A DNA stretch of 36,990 bases from assembly GCA_027596075.1 (NCBI GenBank), contig JADGJC010000236.1, positions 28,803-65,792 on the forward strand, in the 5' to 3' direction. Both the position numbers and the translations under genes were made by a program. The number at the start of each line of letters is the position of its first letter. Position 1 is the first letter of the stretch. Under the pieces are notes generated by a model. It saw only the letters and a list, made by a program, of their open reading frames with translations. It had not been told where the DNA came from and did no database searches. Below, in pieces: positions 1 to 10,576 of this stretch. Origin of the DNA: Rhizophlyctis rosea (Eukaryota > Chytridiomycota > Chytridiomycetes > Rhizophlyctidales > Rhizophlyctidaceae).

Positions 1-110
1 GCCCCGGCCCTCCCGCGTCTATGCTCTCGCGCCCCTTCCGGGAGCTCAGGCCCCCGCCGCGCGCCCGCGTGCGGCCGGCCCCCCCCCCCCCGCCCCCCCC
101 GTGGCAAAGA
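1..110. other. GC-rich contig-end-like stretch with C homopolymers
   Basis: The first ~110 bases are far more GC-rich than the rest of the window. They contain a run of 13 C (79-91), a single G, then 8 C (93-100), and are followed by a GCGGCCGC (NotI-type) octamer. Composition becomes ordinary immediately afterwards. No reading frame or known repeat is visible. This is most simply a low-quality contig end or assembly artefact rather than biology; I see no telomere-type repeat. Confidence 0.5.
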
Positions 111-889
111 CTGCGGCCGCCGACATGAGCACGTCATGTCGCCAACCATTCCCTAGAAACATATTCGCCCTCAACTGTTTGCATGCTTTCACAACATCCC
201 AATTCTCCGCTACGGTAAGTGATCGGTTGAATTCTGAATTGAGGTCAACTGGGTCATGACATTACAGAACCCGCCGGGTCTTTTTCCGTTTCTCGTTCAG
301 GAGCAGAGGTTGTATGTCTTACGATATTATTCCATGCTGACATCCTGACTCCAACCAATGCCCTGTCTCGATGGCAACCCAGTCGCAAAAGCTAACACAT
401 TCTCTTGTACAAAATGACCGACTTGAATATCATGTCACCATCATAATCACATTTGAAATCCTATCGTTGCCGAGCATCGTCAGAGGACGCATGTTTTTGT
501 CGACCGGTGAGCTCAGCTGTCTGAAAGACAAAGCACATCCGTCTGTTTGTCTCCAATCTCCTTACCGCCGATTTTTGTCTCCAGGCGTATCCAACCTCAT
601 CAGATTCACGATATACGCACGCGCTTCGGAAATTGAATGTCAGACAGAAGAGTGTCAAAACTGTTTGTTGGGCATGGAGAAACTAGCTCCACGGAAAGAC
701 TCATATTTATTGCCTGACCATGGAGAAACCAGCTCCACAGCATAATCATACATCAATCTACACTGATCTAATGTATACAAGTACATTTGATCGACACAAA
801 GTACCTAACTATCAAACCAACTCCGCCACATCTACGCCAACCCCTCATCTACGGGCTATTTTCCACGTCATCATCCACCCACAGGATTG
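111..889. other. Gene-free stretch downstream of the secreted-peptide gene
   Basis: No reading frame here has a recognisable domain. The longest plus-strand frame (371-745, 124 codons) overlaps open frames on the other strand and has no signal peptide or motif, so I do not call it. The only structure seen is a 20-bp direct repeat (listed separately). The 3' end of the minus-strand secreted-peptide transcript should lie here; no clear polyadenylation signal was found. Confidence 0.5.
673..738. repeat. 20-bp direct repeat, two copies
   Basis: CATGGAGAAACTAGCTCCAC at 673-692 recurs with one mismatch (T to C) at 719-738, so the copies start 46 bp apart. No third copy was seen. It lies about 150 bp beyond the stop codon of the minus-strand peptide gene and could be a local duplication or a binding-site pair; there is no evidence for function. 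Confidence 0.8.
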
Positions 890-1183
890 TTATTCCTGGC
901 AGGTACACGTTTCGCCATGGTCGCCCTGAGGGTCCTGACAGCACCAGCACCAAGTCTCAAAGCTTGCCCACCCATAGCAATTGTCCTGGCGACGGTTGAG
1001 CGACGAGTTGTGGGCCGCCGCGGACGGTTTCTTGTCGGATTTATGGTGGTTGATGAACTTCTGTTTGGCGGCCGCGGAGGGGAAGTGGAAGGTGATGGAA
1101 TAGGTGTCGGTGGTCGCGGTGGGGATAGCGGAGGCGATGGTGGCGGTGGCCAGGAGGGTGCCGAGGATGGTGGTGATCTTCAT
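890..1183 (-). CDS. Small secreted cysteine-rich peptide precursor
   Basis: This 97-residue pre-pro-peptide runs from ATG at 1183 to TAA at 890. Residues 1-19 form a classic signal peptide: Lys2, then a hydrophobic Ala/Thr/Leu/Ile core ending in Ala-Ser-Ala. Residues 20-65 would be a propeptide with an Asn-Ser-Ser glycosylation sequon at 59-61, ending in Arg-Arg (64-65), a typical Kex2/furin-type site. Cleavage there would release a 32-residue peptide with all six cysteines of the precursor (69, 79, 81, 82, 93, 95), pattern C-x9-C-x-CC-x10-C-x-C, also rich in Trp/Tyr. A TATA box lies 128 bp upstream of the ATG, and the leader is C-rich like that of the large gene. I do not recognise the family. 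Effector, antimicrobial, signalling or self-recognition peptide are all possible. Seen: signal, dibasic site, cysteines. Inferred: processing and secretion. Confidence 0.72.
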   Translation of the reverse strand: MKITTILGTLLATATIASAIPTATTDTYSITFHFPSAAAKQKFINHHKSDKKPSAAAHNSSLNRRQDNCYGWASFETWCWCCQDPQGDHGETCTCQE

Positions 1184-1310
1184 GTTGGTTTTGGTGGGAG
1201 GTTTGGTGGGTTTTTGAGGGGTTTGGTACGTTGGTTGAGGAATTGGCTAACACTCGAGTGTGTTTGGAGTAAAGTGATGGTTGATCATGGTGAGGGAGCC
1301 GGAAATCTCT

Positions 1311-1318
1311 TATTTATA
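1311..1318 (-). promoter_or_regulatory. TATA box of the secreted-peptide gene
   Basis: On the minus strand this reads TATAAATA, preceded by an A-run. It sits 128 bp upstream of the ATG at 1183, leaving room for a ~90-100 nt 5' leader. That leader is C/A-rich on the coding strand and has one ATG upstream of the start, at 1287-1285, close enough to the TATA box that it may precede the transcription start. Confidence 0.6.
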
Positions 1319-2960
1319 TTTTTTGTGGACGGGGAGTGTCCCAGCCAATTTCTCAACCCAAATCCCACGGCGAGTCCAGCCTGATGAGGAGAAGCCTGCA
1401 AAACTTCCTAGTATGGAAGGTAACAAGGCTGCGGCGGACTTCGATGATTGGTAGATCTATCACTTTGATTTTGGTGGCAAAGCGAGCGAGAACCCTCGGC
1501 TCAAATCTCCATGGTCCTCCCCTCACAGCGGGTTTGTTCTTTAGAAACCAATCGTTCCATTTTCGGATGACGAACAATCCACCGCAAACACAGAACATCC
1601 GCGCATTATACGAACATTCGGTGCTGTCTTTCGTGGAAGGGACAAGGCTTTGGCAGAAATGCCGCACGAATGTGTTCTGTGGGGGTTGTGGATCACAGAA
1701 AGGCGGGGATGAAACTCGCCCAGACGCGTTGGTGATGTGCCCTGGTGCGGAGCACCGATTCTCTTCTAAGGTGGGAGAAGGATGAGTGGAAGCGGTCACG
1801 TCCGGGCTCCGCGCTGGGACAATGGGCCGCGCCAGGGCAAGAAAAACAGCAAGACCCTTCTTCTTGCCAACTGCTCGGCTCAAAGCTGAGCATGTCCCAA
1901 CCTCGCAACCCAAACCACTCCATCATGAGGGGCGAGGCGGTACGGCGACGTGGATGGCCTGGGGAGCAGGCGCATAATCATGACAATCATGGTGGCAGGC
2001 GTGTGCTGTCTTCAACAAACGTTCGAAAATGGAATACGCCTGGAAAGGAAAAAATGGAACACGCCACCTCTCTGCTTCGGAGGGTTCGGAGAAGCGGGCT
2101 CCGAAAGACCGTGTCATGTCATGTTGCAAGCCACTCGCCACGACTGTGCCACCAACAGGACTTCCGTCGTCATGGCAGATTCCATTTGTCGTGCTGCAAT
2201 ATACCTTGTACCAGCCGCTATAAAAACGGTTGGAAGCTATATTGGCTCATGACCTGGTTCATGTCGGTTCATTCAACACTGGCTCATAGTCACGATCTCC
2301 ATGGTCACCTGGTAAAATACTGGTCATACCAATCATAGGTCCCTCACGAGCATATACGCCGTCACAGAACCTTATACCGGGCATCACTCCACCAACCGCT
2401 ACGGATCACGGTGATAATTCTCTTTAGTTTCGATATCTACCATTCGTGCAATCACACTGCGAGTTGGGCTGTTGGTATCAAAACAGAATTGACAGTCTCT
2501 ACCATCACATAGCTGGGGCTGAGCGAATTCTGGGTTGGCATTTCTGTGATCAGTAAAAACGAGAGGAGCCATGACCGTGGATCTCACATCATGCTGTCAG
2601 CAGGACGTTCTTTCTCCAGCTGATTATCTTTATGGCAATGAATTTGATGAGTCTTGCATACGCTCTAGGGTGCATCCTATGCTGAAAACGGGCTATAAAA
2701 AATCCCGATCGTCGGACGCACGGTTGAAATGGCGTTCTCAAGCAATTGACCGATTATGTCTAATTATTCAACCTGTTTGATGCTATTCCTTTTCTGCGGG
2801 TCATGAGTCATGAGTTGGGATCTTCCCATGTGATGGTGAAGAGCTTACCAATCTTTTACTTATCTGGAGCAGTGACGAATGCCCTTCGACGTTTCCAACT
2901 TCCATATGTACGCTGCCTTGGGAAGCTTTTCGAACTGAGTGGCGCACCAGTCTTACATAT
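1319..2960. other. Stretch with no intact gene
   Basis: Several overlapping frames stay open on both strands between 1353 and 2338 (the longest 197 codons, plus strand, 1745-2338), but their products show no domain, signal peptide or consistent codon pattern, and they contradict each other. TATAAAAA-type words occur at about 2219 and 2693 on the plus strand, but no credible coding start follows either. I see no RNA gene or transposon ends. Confidence 0.5.
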
Positions 2961-3089
2961 GGCGAGGATGCTGGCCACGTCATCAAAAGAAAAGGTAACG
3001 CCGCCTTCGATGGACAAAGTGGACAAAGCCAAGAACGTAACCGATGTGAATGCCTGTACAATACAATGGAGGCAGTGCCTGTTTCATGA
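2961..3089 (+). pseudogene. TPR-like relic (fragment)
   Basis: In the frame beginning at 2961 the translation contains IKRKGNAAFDG (2982-3014), which matches the start of helix A of a tetratricopeptide repeat (pattern K-x-K-G-N-x-x-F). It is followed after nine poorly matching residues by CECLYNTMEAVP (3045-3080), which resembles helix B and the turn into the next repeat. The frame ends at TGA 3087-3089. There is no start codon, no splice-defined exon and no second clear repeat, so I read it as a decayed fragment of a TPR co-chaperone-like gene. One motif of about 40 residues can arise by chance; confidence is low. Confidence 0.33.
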
Positions 3090-6000
3090 ATGCTCATGAT
3101 GTTGAGGCAATAGTTTCATTTGTGCGTCAGCACAGAAAGCCAACTCAGCTGATGAAGCGTGACATGCTCTCGCCAATGTTATGTTCCTTCAGGCATCTGG
3201 TATCACAAATTCGTCATGCTGCCCGCGGGGATTTGCGGATTCAGTTGTCAGCATTTGAAGCCCAAATTTAAAAAAAACAGAGGTAAACAATGTGTCTTTG
3301 CGGATGTCGCTCCATACTAAATCGCATCTTCATGGTGACGATGCACGTGATGGTGCACTTGACCAATGTTGGTCGGGATATGAATAAGGTCCAACAGGTT
3401 GACGCCGGCATTTAAAGGAGAAACGCATGTCTTCGAAAGGACGACATTCCGCTGCTCAAGCGGCTTAGAATCGAACCTTGCCCACTTGTATAGGGAAGTA
3501 CATGTTGAGCAGAGCAAAGTTTGCAACAAAACGAGATAGCGGATTGCTGCTGAATGGATCACCTGATCAAATAGACTGAAGAGACTCAAGTAACGGAGCA
3601 CTATTGCTTGGTAACCCATTGTGATTGATTAAGTAACAACGCCGGCATTGCCCATCCTGCCCGGTCTTCTGGACTGACTCCGCTGCATGATAGTGCCTAT
3701 TCGACTTCATCTCACGGCCTTTGGAAAAAGCAACCCCAGCGAGCTGTATACGGAAGCCGCAAAATTATTACGCTAAGGGTCACCCGAAGAACGTTCCAAC
3801 GACTGCAATACGAGAATATCCCCATCCTGACCTAAAATTCAAGATTATTGACCGCACTGCCCTTGAAAAGGGTAGAGAAGAGAGGTCTAAGGAATCAAGA
3901 GGCGTATTCCAAATTTACCGCCATCGGATTGTTTGTAACAGGCACGCTCGACAACCCCGACCTAGCAAAAATTGATGTGTGCTCGAACCTTAGGAATGAT
4001 TGCCTTGAATATTATAGAAATGGTACAAAATCCAGCTTCATTAGCTCCATTCAGCAGATAAATCCAAGTTATTATATTCCGAGATATAGCCCACTGCCGT
4101 TGCATATACAGAGGTCTTATATTTGAGATGTGCACACGGACAAAAAGAATATGTCGCACCAGAGAACCCAAGGTGCTCGGCTTTCAGGTCGAGTCTGGGC
4201 TGCCTGAGCCGGGCGCTCGAGTTGTCAAAGAAACTCATGTGCTCCCGTCTACATGTATGACACGCAGTCCTACCACTACTTTGCGTTTCATGTATATCAA
4301 GATCAATCAATCAGAGATGGTCATCGCCGTGCACCATGTGGCGAGAACCCACACACAAATAAACTTCAACTTCAAAATGTGAGTTTATCGAATGTGGATA
4401 ATGTAAAGTCTGTCAGTATCTACAATTCGACACTCCTCAACATGACCATGTCATGATAGGCGACCAAAGTGGAGACCAAAATCGTCTATGCACTTACTCT
4501 TTACGATGCATCCACTACCTACTGGCAGTCAACCCGCTTTGTCAGTCCACAAATAAGCATCCATTGGAGTATTCAAGGACGTGGGGGGCGGAGTTTTTGG
4601 ACTCTTCTCCCAGATCGTGAACGCATATCATTCATAACTGCCCACGGAGGGCTTCGATCGTATCCAACATTATGTCACCGATATGACGCCTTTATAAGAC
4701 GACGACCGGCAGAGAATCCGGTCGTTCGGCGAAACAAAGGCAGGAGCATCCCCAATTATCAAGGTGAAATGGCGCTGAATGCTATGACAAACCCTGCCAA
4801 AAAGTCTGTTCTTCCAACGGGTCTGATGGGTTTAACCTGATGACCCAAATGCAACTATTTGGTGTCTGCAACTATCTTGCTGTTTCATCATCCAACCTCC
4901 ACATCAAGGGGGCGTTTCTCAAGAGAGCTCAATCGCCAACGCGAGTACGATTCCCACTGGGAACGGAATGCAACCAATCATGCAACTAGGTGACGAAACT
5001 GCATTGTTCCGCCGCAAAATCCAGCAGGCGCCACCAGCTTTCCAAAACCCAGCGCTTCGGTGCGCTCTTTTAGATCAAGGGCGACAAATATCCCAGATTA
5101 CGGCAACGTCCTACCTTACCCACCACAAAGCCCCACGCACAGGTCCGCCGAGGGATTCCCTGATCATGTTTTGCATTGCCTGACATTCAATTTGCCTTCG
5201 CATAGCAACGTAGCGCACCAGCGGCGTACCAACATGTTGATTTACTGGTTTTGCCCATCTTCCAGCTCATCTGCTGTGGTCCCAAGATGTGAAGAAATGC
5301 GGTTAATATGGATACTAATTAGTAGAAAACAACGTCTACAAAAAGTAGACAACCATCCTTCGTTCAATGAGCTGATGCTCGTGTCATCGCGGCGAATGTC
5401 AACCCATTTGCGGTAGAATTCCCATCAAAGTAGGGTCATCGTGCCAGACACGCACTGCGGGATGGCACCCCGCTCAAAATGCAGACAAGTTTTAAAGTTC
5501 AGGGTCGGTTGACGGCGGCACATAGTGCACATATCAACACTGTGAATATGCCAGTGAGCGGACCGTCATGGAGTCCATGCCCAGCATGTCTGCTATACCA
5601 TACGGAGCGCATCAAGAGATGGAGGTGCAGGAGAGGGAAAAAACCGCCTACGGGATGAAAAATGCCTTCTCCTTCCTTTCAACCCAGCCAACGGGAACTG
5701 AGCCATAGAATTTTGAATGTCTCAAACGTACGTTTGCTCATTGGTGAAAGGGTCTGGCAATCACGTGACAAAATTTGTACCAATGCCAGATACACCTCCA
5801 GGCCCTCTGCAGGTTTCTGTGGCGAATGGGACTATAACGATGCGAGCGGTATCCTTCATTTCCCTTTGGGTTTGATGATCCACTTCATGGTGAGCGGTAT
5901 ATCCACAAGGATCAACATGTTGAGCCTTTTGACTGGTAGTACCATTCACACTCGTTTTATTCCCTGCCATCAGCCGGATGAAGTTAGCGGCACCGTCGTT

Positions 6001-7340
6001 TTGCAATTGCCATTTCCAGCATTCGGGGTAATTCTTGTCCTGATCCCGTCTGATCGATGTTCCAAGGCACGTATATGAACTTCGCGACATTCGATCCGCA
6101 ATCTTTTTTTTTCTTGACACTCAACCGCCTGGTCGTTTCATGATATCAAGGTTTTCGCATGTTCTCCTGACTGTACTACATCTCGAATTGTAAGCAAAGA
6201 ATGGGCTATCATTGCAGGCGCCCAGCTACATGAGCTTTAAGCTGGCAGATACCACTCCACAGTACGATGCTGACCTGACAGCAATAGGATGGGCACACAT
6301 CTAGACAGCACACAAGCCCATTGACTTCATTGGTTAGCTCAAAAAGTGCACGCTTATCAGGCGTCAGTGAATGAGGGTTTGCAGTACCAACCACCTTCTC
6401 CAAACACATACCTCATTCTCCACTGTCAATGAAGATCTTCAACATACAACATAGATGACCTCATTGATCACTTGCACTACTTGCTCCAACTCTCACAATC
6501 GGCGCTCCAAGCCCCGCAACGAAGTCCTTACCTGCCACACTTCAGTCGCTGAAGGAAAAAGCAAAGACACAGAGGAAATTCCAGATGTCAAGCCTCTTCC
6601 GTGGCCGAAAGGGCGTTGATTGCTGCGACACCATGCTCACAATCAGCGATTGTGATTTTCCACCCCAACGCCCCGAACCAATGAGCTCAGTACAACCTAT
6701 TAAGCGGCTTCTTCAACAAAATTTACCTTTGTGAGACATGTTTACTCATACAGGATGGGCAACCGGAATGCATGACCGGGCGCTCAAGATGGTTCCCAAC
6801 CATAAGTGTTCCGAATTCATTGGCGAGATAGTACTGTGCTTCGCATTCTTTTTGCCTTTGTGCTGTCACCCTCATGATGATGACAGAGCGGGTGTACTCA
6901 TTGCCGCCCCTCCCATATTGACCGTTGACGTTCCAAAAGTTTATCATCCAATCCAATGAGCAACTGCCGAGAAGACTCGTACTGGGAGCTCAAAGAAGTT
7001 CGTTAAATCGCAATCTTCTACTCAATGGGGGGAATTCACTGAATTCATTACGCTTGTGTATGTTCTTTTTCAGTGGTGACAATGAGCAGTTGATGGTGGC
7101 TCAAGCCCACAAAAAGAAAGACCACCAGGCACAGTGAGGAAGGATCACCGCTCATCCATCATGCAAATGTATTTGATCACTTAAAGCACACGCAAACTTC
7201 GCAATGACAGTGATGAGCGGCGGGACTCAAGCATCAGACAAAATGGGTAGTCGAATAATGCAATGATAGATTCCCCACATACAAATACACAACAAAAAGG
7301 CAGGAAACTAGACGCCTCGAATCAATAGCACTTCACATCT
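3090..7340. other. Stretch with no intact gene
   Basis: No frame above about 140 codons and no recognised domain. Protein-like runs without identifiable homology occur on the plus strand at about 3700-3975 and, in a different frame, 3890-4126, and on both strands at 5660-6120. These could be further decayed coding DNA or chance. I found no tRNA-type A/B boxes with matching stems, no terminal inverted repeats and no reverse-transcriptase or transposase motif. Confidence 0.45.
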
Positions 7341-7372
7341 TAGTTGGAGAGCGATATCTAAAATTCCAACAC
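7341..7372. repeat. Diverged direct repeat, copy A
   Basis: The 32-bp core matches 8606-8637 at 28 of 32 positions, in the same orientation and 1,265 bp apart. The similarity extends weakly about 65 bp to the left: an ACATA-rich, ACAACAAAAA-containing segment at ~7277 matches ~8545. At all four mismatches copy A has A or T where copy B has C. This suggests an old dispersed element; no coding content was identified. Confidence 0.65.
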
Positions 7373-7832
7373 TGGATGCATGGCTGAGAAATGTTTACAC
7401 GGGCCAGGTCCACCCTTCTTGAAAAGTTTGAAACTGGGTTGATTATCAGAAAGAAGGAACTCGTGTCTCCTACTTAGTGAAACATCACCTCATTGAAAAA
7501 AATGACTTGCACCATTACGACACTGGTGTTTCGTAGTTTTTGATTCTCGAAGACACCACTACATAACGCATCACTGATCTATCAACAATTGGACAGACAC
7601 ACACATGAACGAGACGTCAACACCTTCAAGCCAATTCAAAAAGAAACGCATTCAAGGCGTGAACGGCGAAGGGAAAGGAGTACCAAACTGCCTCGTCCAG
7701 AGGACTGTACGATACCCAATTTTCAACTGATCAACCATCATAACCAAACATTTACCATCTTGATTGCTGCTATTGCTTCACAGCTTCACCATTTACTCGA
7801 TGTGTCGCATATGATTCTACCAAAATGACATG

Positions 7833-7857
7833 GCAGCAGCTTCTGCTGCTGCTGCAG
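7833..7857. other. CAG/CTG hairpin and CTGCAG palindrome
   Basis: GCAGCAG (7833-7839) and CTGCTGC (7843-7849) form a 7-bp stem with a 3-base loop, followed by further CTG units and a CTGCAG palindrome (7852-7857). It is a short triplet-type microsatellite with hairpin potential and no gene association. Confidence 0.7.
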
Positions 7858-8605
7858 ATTCCGTTCCCTGAAGAAAAAAGGCCAGAAGGGGGTATTCGCA
7901 AACGTCAACGTCCGTTCCCTGGCAGCAAAAGCGTTGAAGAGCACGAAAAGCAGAACTTTTCGTCACAAAAACACACGTTACATTGTGCCGCCATTGACTA
8001 CCCAAACCCGATCACATCATATGCTCCACCTTGCTACCTTGTCACCCACCAATAGTAATCAACGCTCCAGCATAGTTCCCAACCACGCTGTTCCCCATAC
8101 TACACCGAAAAATATCGCCATGCTTTTTGCCATTTTGCGTTCAATGGTGCAGGCGGACACATTTTTGACCATTCTGTTGTGATCGCCGTTCCCAACGTCA
8201 TGTATTAGAAGCCCCAAAAAGAAAAGTCAACTTCCAAACTCAGAAAATGGCAGTGCGAGCCCAGAGACGACGGGAGTTGCAACCACATCCGGGATATACT
8301 AACTCCATCGTGACGGGTCGCCACTCCACTTATGTATGACTCTCCATGACCCTTGTGAATATTGGCGGTACGACCACCAACGACTCCAGCACAAGAAAAG
8401 AAAGTTGCCTTGTTGGAAGGAAATGATCATTGTTCACGCATCATGGAAGTCGTCCGATTATGAAAGCACTTCCACTGAATCACGCAGCTCGAACATACGA
8501 ACAAACTTCAATCTCTTATCATGGAAATACCATATTCTCTACGTACATATATACAACAAAAAAGAAACAAGCCTGGACCCAAATCTATCCCGCTTCACGT
8601 CCTAC

Positions 8606-8637
8606 TAGTTGGAGCGCGATATCCACAATCCCAACAC
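8606..8637. repeat. Diverged direct repeat, copy B
   Basis: Partner of the 7341-7372 copy: 28 of 32 identical, same orientation. Neighbouring bases on the left (from ~8545) retain weaker similarity, so the original element was at least ~95 bp. Confidence 0.65.
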
Positions 8638-9187
8638 ATCTTTTCTACACTAGAATGATTCGCCTTGTTTGGACAGGCCTCGAGTTGAGCGGTAAATGTT
8701 GCAGGGAGGGACGTGTCTGCAGTACAAACCAAAAACGAAGACCAGGCCAGGACCCTCATCAGTGCTGCTGGTCATATCAAGACAAGCGTGCAACAAGGAA
8801 AGAGGTCAAACATGGTGCATAACTTACGGATTGCGTCACAGTATGGCGGGTCTTTGGTGTATTTGCATGCTGTATCAGACGTAAAAGGAAAAAAGAATCG
8901 AAATTGACCCATGAAAATGAAGAATCGTGGTACGGGACTTCAACTTCCTGCACCTACCACAAAGGGACCATCTTGATTGCGTTTTGGGTACGGTCCAGAG
9001 GAGGGGTTTGAAGGGTGTTCCTTCGTGCGAGTCTGAGTGTTATGCGCATCGGAGGTGTGTGAGTGCTGGACGGGAAAAGGGTTGCCGCAACGAGGGCGAG
9101 AAACTAGCTTGATGGTAACGGGAACTCACCATCACACCAGGGTTGGTTCTTACTGAGTCTGTGATAGACGAGTGTTCAGAGCCCGTA

Positions 9188-9343
9188 ATGAGTGGTGAAA
9201 AGTCAGAAGCACGGCGGGTTGCAAGGTGTGGGAAAAAGAAGGACGTGAGCAGGCATTGCGGAATATGCGGCACAAAGTCGTCGTTGCACCACGCCTCAAC
9301 TTACAGACGACACATGAGAACAACCTACCCGCAAGTGCAATAG
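9188..9343 (+). pseudogene. C2H2-zinc-finger-like relic
   Basis: From ATG 9188 the frame reads 51 residues to TAG 9341-9343. Near its end is CGICG (from 9257) followed 14 residues later by STYRRHMRTTYP, close to a C2H2 finger (C-x2-C-x12-H-x3-5-H). The spacing between Cys and His is two residues too long, and the second zinc ligand is Tyr where His is expected (TAC instead of CAC, a single transition). No second finger and no upstream exon are evident. It is either a decayed finger gene fragment or a chance resemblance. Confidence 0.27.
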
Positions 9344-10508
9344 CGATAGGTATCGCCTTGTTTGAGATTTCGGCATGTGACGGGGTTGTACTGGGACAAT
9401 TGAGGAGATGTTGAGTGGTGAAAAAAACAACAGATCAAAGCAACCTGCATCACAGTCATGAGAGTGATTGGAATGACTGCTACGATGCATCGGTACGGAA
9501 GCCATGGTCATCATGGAACTCATTTCTTATTGATATACCAAACGTATGCAATCGGACATTAGTTGAAAACTGTACGTACCATTGCCACGCAAGGACGTAA
9601 GGTGACCAGTGACTCGATGTCCGGTGTTGCAGAGTGCCCGAACAAACGGCTGTCGGGAGGGGATGTGTTATGGGGTGTGGAAGTGGACATTGTATGAACC
9701 GTCAAAAAAAGGTAGTTATGGGTGGAAGAAAATTTTTATGCCATGAAACTCAGCGTCGAGTTACGGTTTTGGCCGGAATCTTGACGTTTTTTCCAGCTGT
9801 TGTTCCGCGATATGATGAGGGCATGTGATTCACGCGAGTGAGCAGAACTTGACAGGTTGATGGCAGGGAGTAGCGACTAGCTGCGACTGTAATAGGATTT
9901 GAGTTGAATTGTGCACCGCCGTCGACTTCCAAGCTCATTATTATGAGTCGATCATCATGATAAGATAAGTCTTGATTAAGGTGCAGTATGAGGAAACATC
10001 TTTCCAAGGGGGGTATAATCCCAAGTAGAAGTGTGTGAATGCGAAAAGCGCGAAATGGATGATACTGATGATGGAGAAAAGTGAGAAACGCTTGAACTGG
10101 CTTGTGGTCACTCACTGCCTCGCTGGTGGCACGGTCGGCTGACACATCATGTGATTACATTGAGGGGCACAGTATTTCACCGCTTACGTGATCTTCATTG
10201 GGTGGCACAGACGCGTTACACTTTCCTTCTCACCAGCCATTGGCAGCCAGGGTCCCTTTCAGCATTTTCCCTATTGGTCTCCTTGGTCTCCCCATCCCTC
10301 CCTCGGACACTGGAAGTGGCCGGATGGAAGCAGCATTCCATTCCGTTCGTCCAAGACACACAAGCGAGTACATCCACGAGGAGAGTCATGGATGGTTGCA
10401 TCTAATCAGTGCAGCGGGACGTACAACATCAGCATAAACTATCCACTTGAACGGGCACTACAATCAGTTCATACACACAACATAGCCAATCTATCACACT
10501 AACGGAGT
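9344..10508. other. Stretch with no gene; includes the upstream region of the large gene
   Basis: No frame with a domain is seen; the longest is a 131-codon minus-strand frame at 9750-10145 without recognisable features. The promoter of the large gene must lie in the right part, but I see no TATA box within 300 bp upstream of its ATG. An in-frame TAA at 10508-10510 bounds the possible start. Confidence 0.5.
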
Positions 10509-10510
10509 AA

Positions 10511-10576
10511 AAGTTCTTACGGAGCATATCTTCCATCCTATCCCACTCGCCCACAAACTTGCATCCACATCCAACT
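10511..10576 (+). promoter_or_regulatory. Pyrimidine-rich 5' leader of the giant ASH gene
   Basis: The ~50 bases before the ATG at 10577 are nearly free of G (CATCCTATCCCACTCGCCCA and similar) and contain no ATG. The context CCAACTATGTC is acceptable for fungal initiation. The frame is closed upstream by TAA at 10508-10510 with no earlier in-frame ATG, so 10577 is the only sensible start unless there is an unseen upstream coding exon. Confidence 0.5.

Larger units (their letters stand above)
7373..9187. other. Stretch with no intact gene, containing repeat copy B
   Basis: Only short overlapping frames are present (longest 130 codons, 8430-8822 plus), with no domain. The stretch includes the triplet hairpin at 7833 and the second copy of the dispersed repeat at 8606. 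I see no RNA gene, terminal repeats or promoter with a credible gene behind it. Confidence 0.45.

Noticed and set aside
1353..1913. 186-codon open frame on the minus strand upstream of the secreted-peptide gene
   Set aside because: It begins at a non-ATG codon, has no domain, and other frames on both strands are equally open here.
1745..2338. 197-codon plus-strand frame, the longest outside the giant gene and not on its antisense strand
   Set aside because: Composition is rich in Arg/His/Ser/Trp without pattern, no motif was found, and several overlapping frames are open; it looks like chance in stop-poor DNA.
2219..2700. TATAAAAA-type words at about 2219 and 2693
   Set aside because: No ATG with a credible reading frame follows either on the plus strand.
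3460..3490. Minus-strand GGTTCGATTC resembling a tRNA B box
   Set aside because: The flanking bases cannot form the 5-bp T-stem, and no A box or acceptor stem is found at the right distance.
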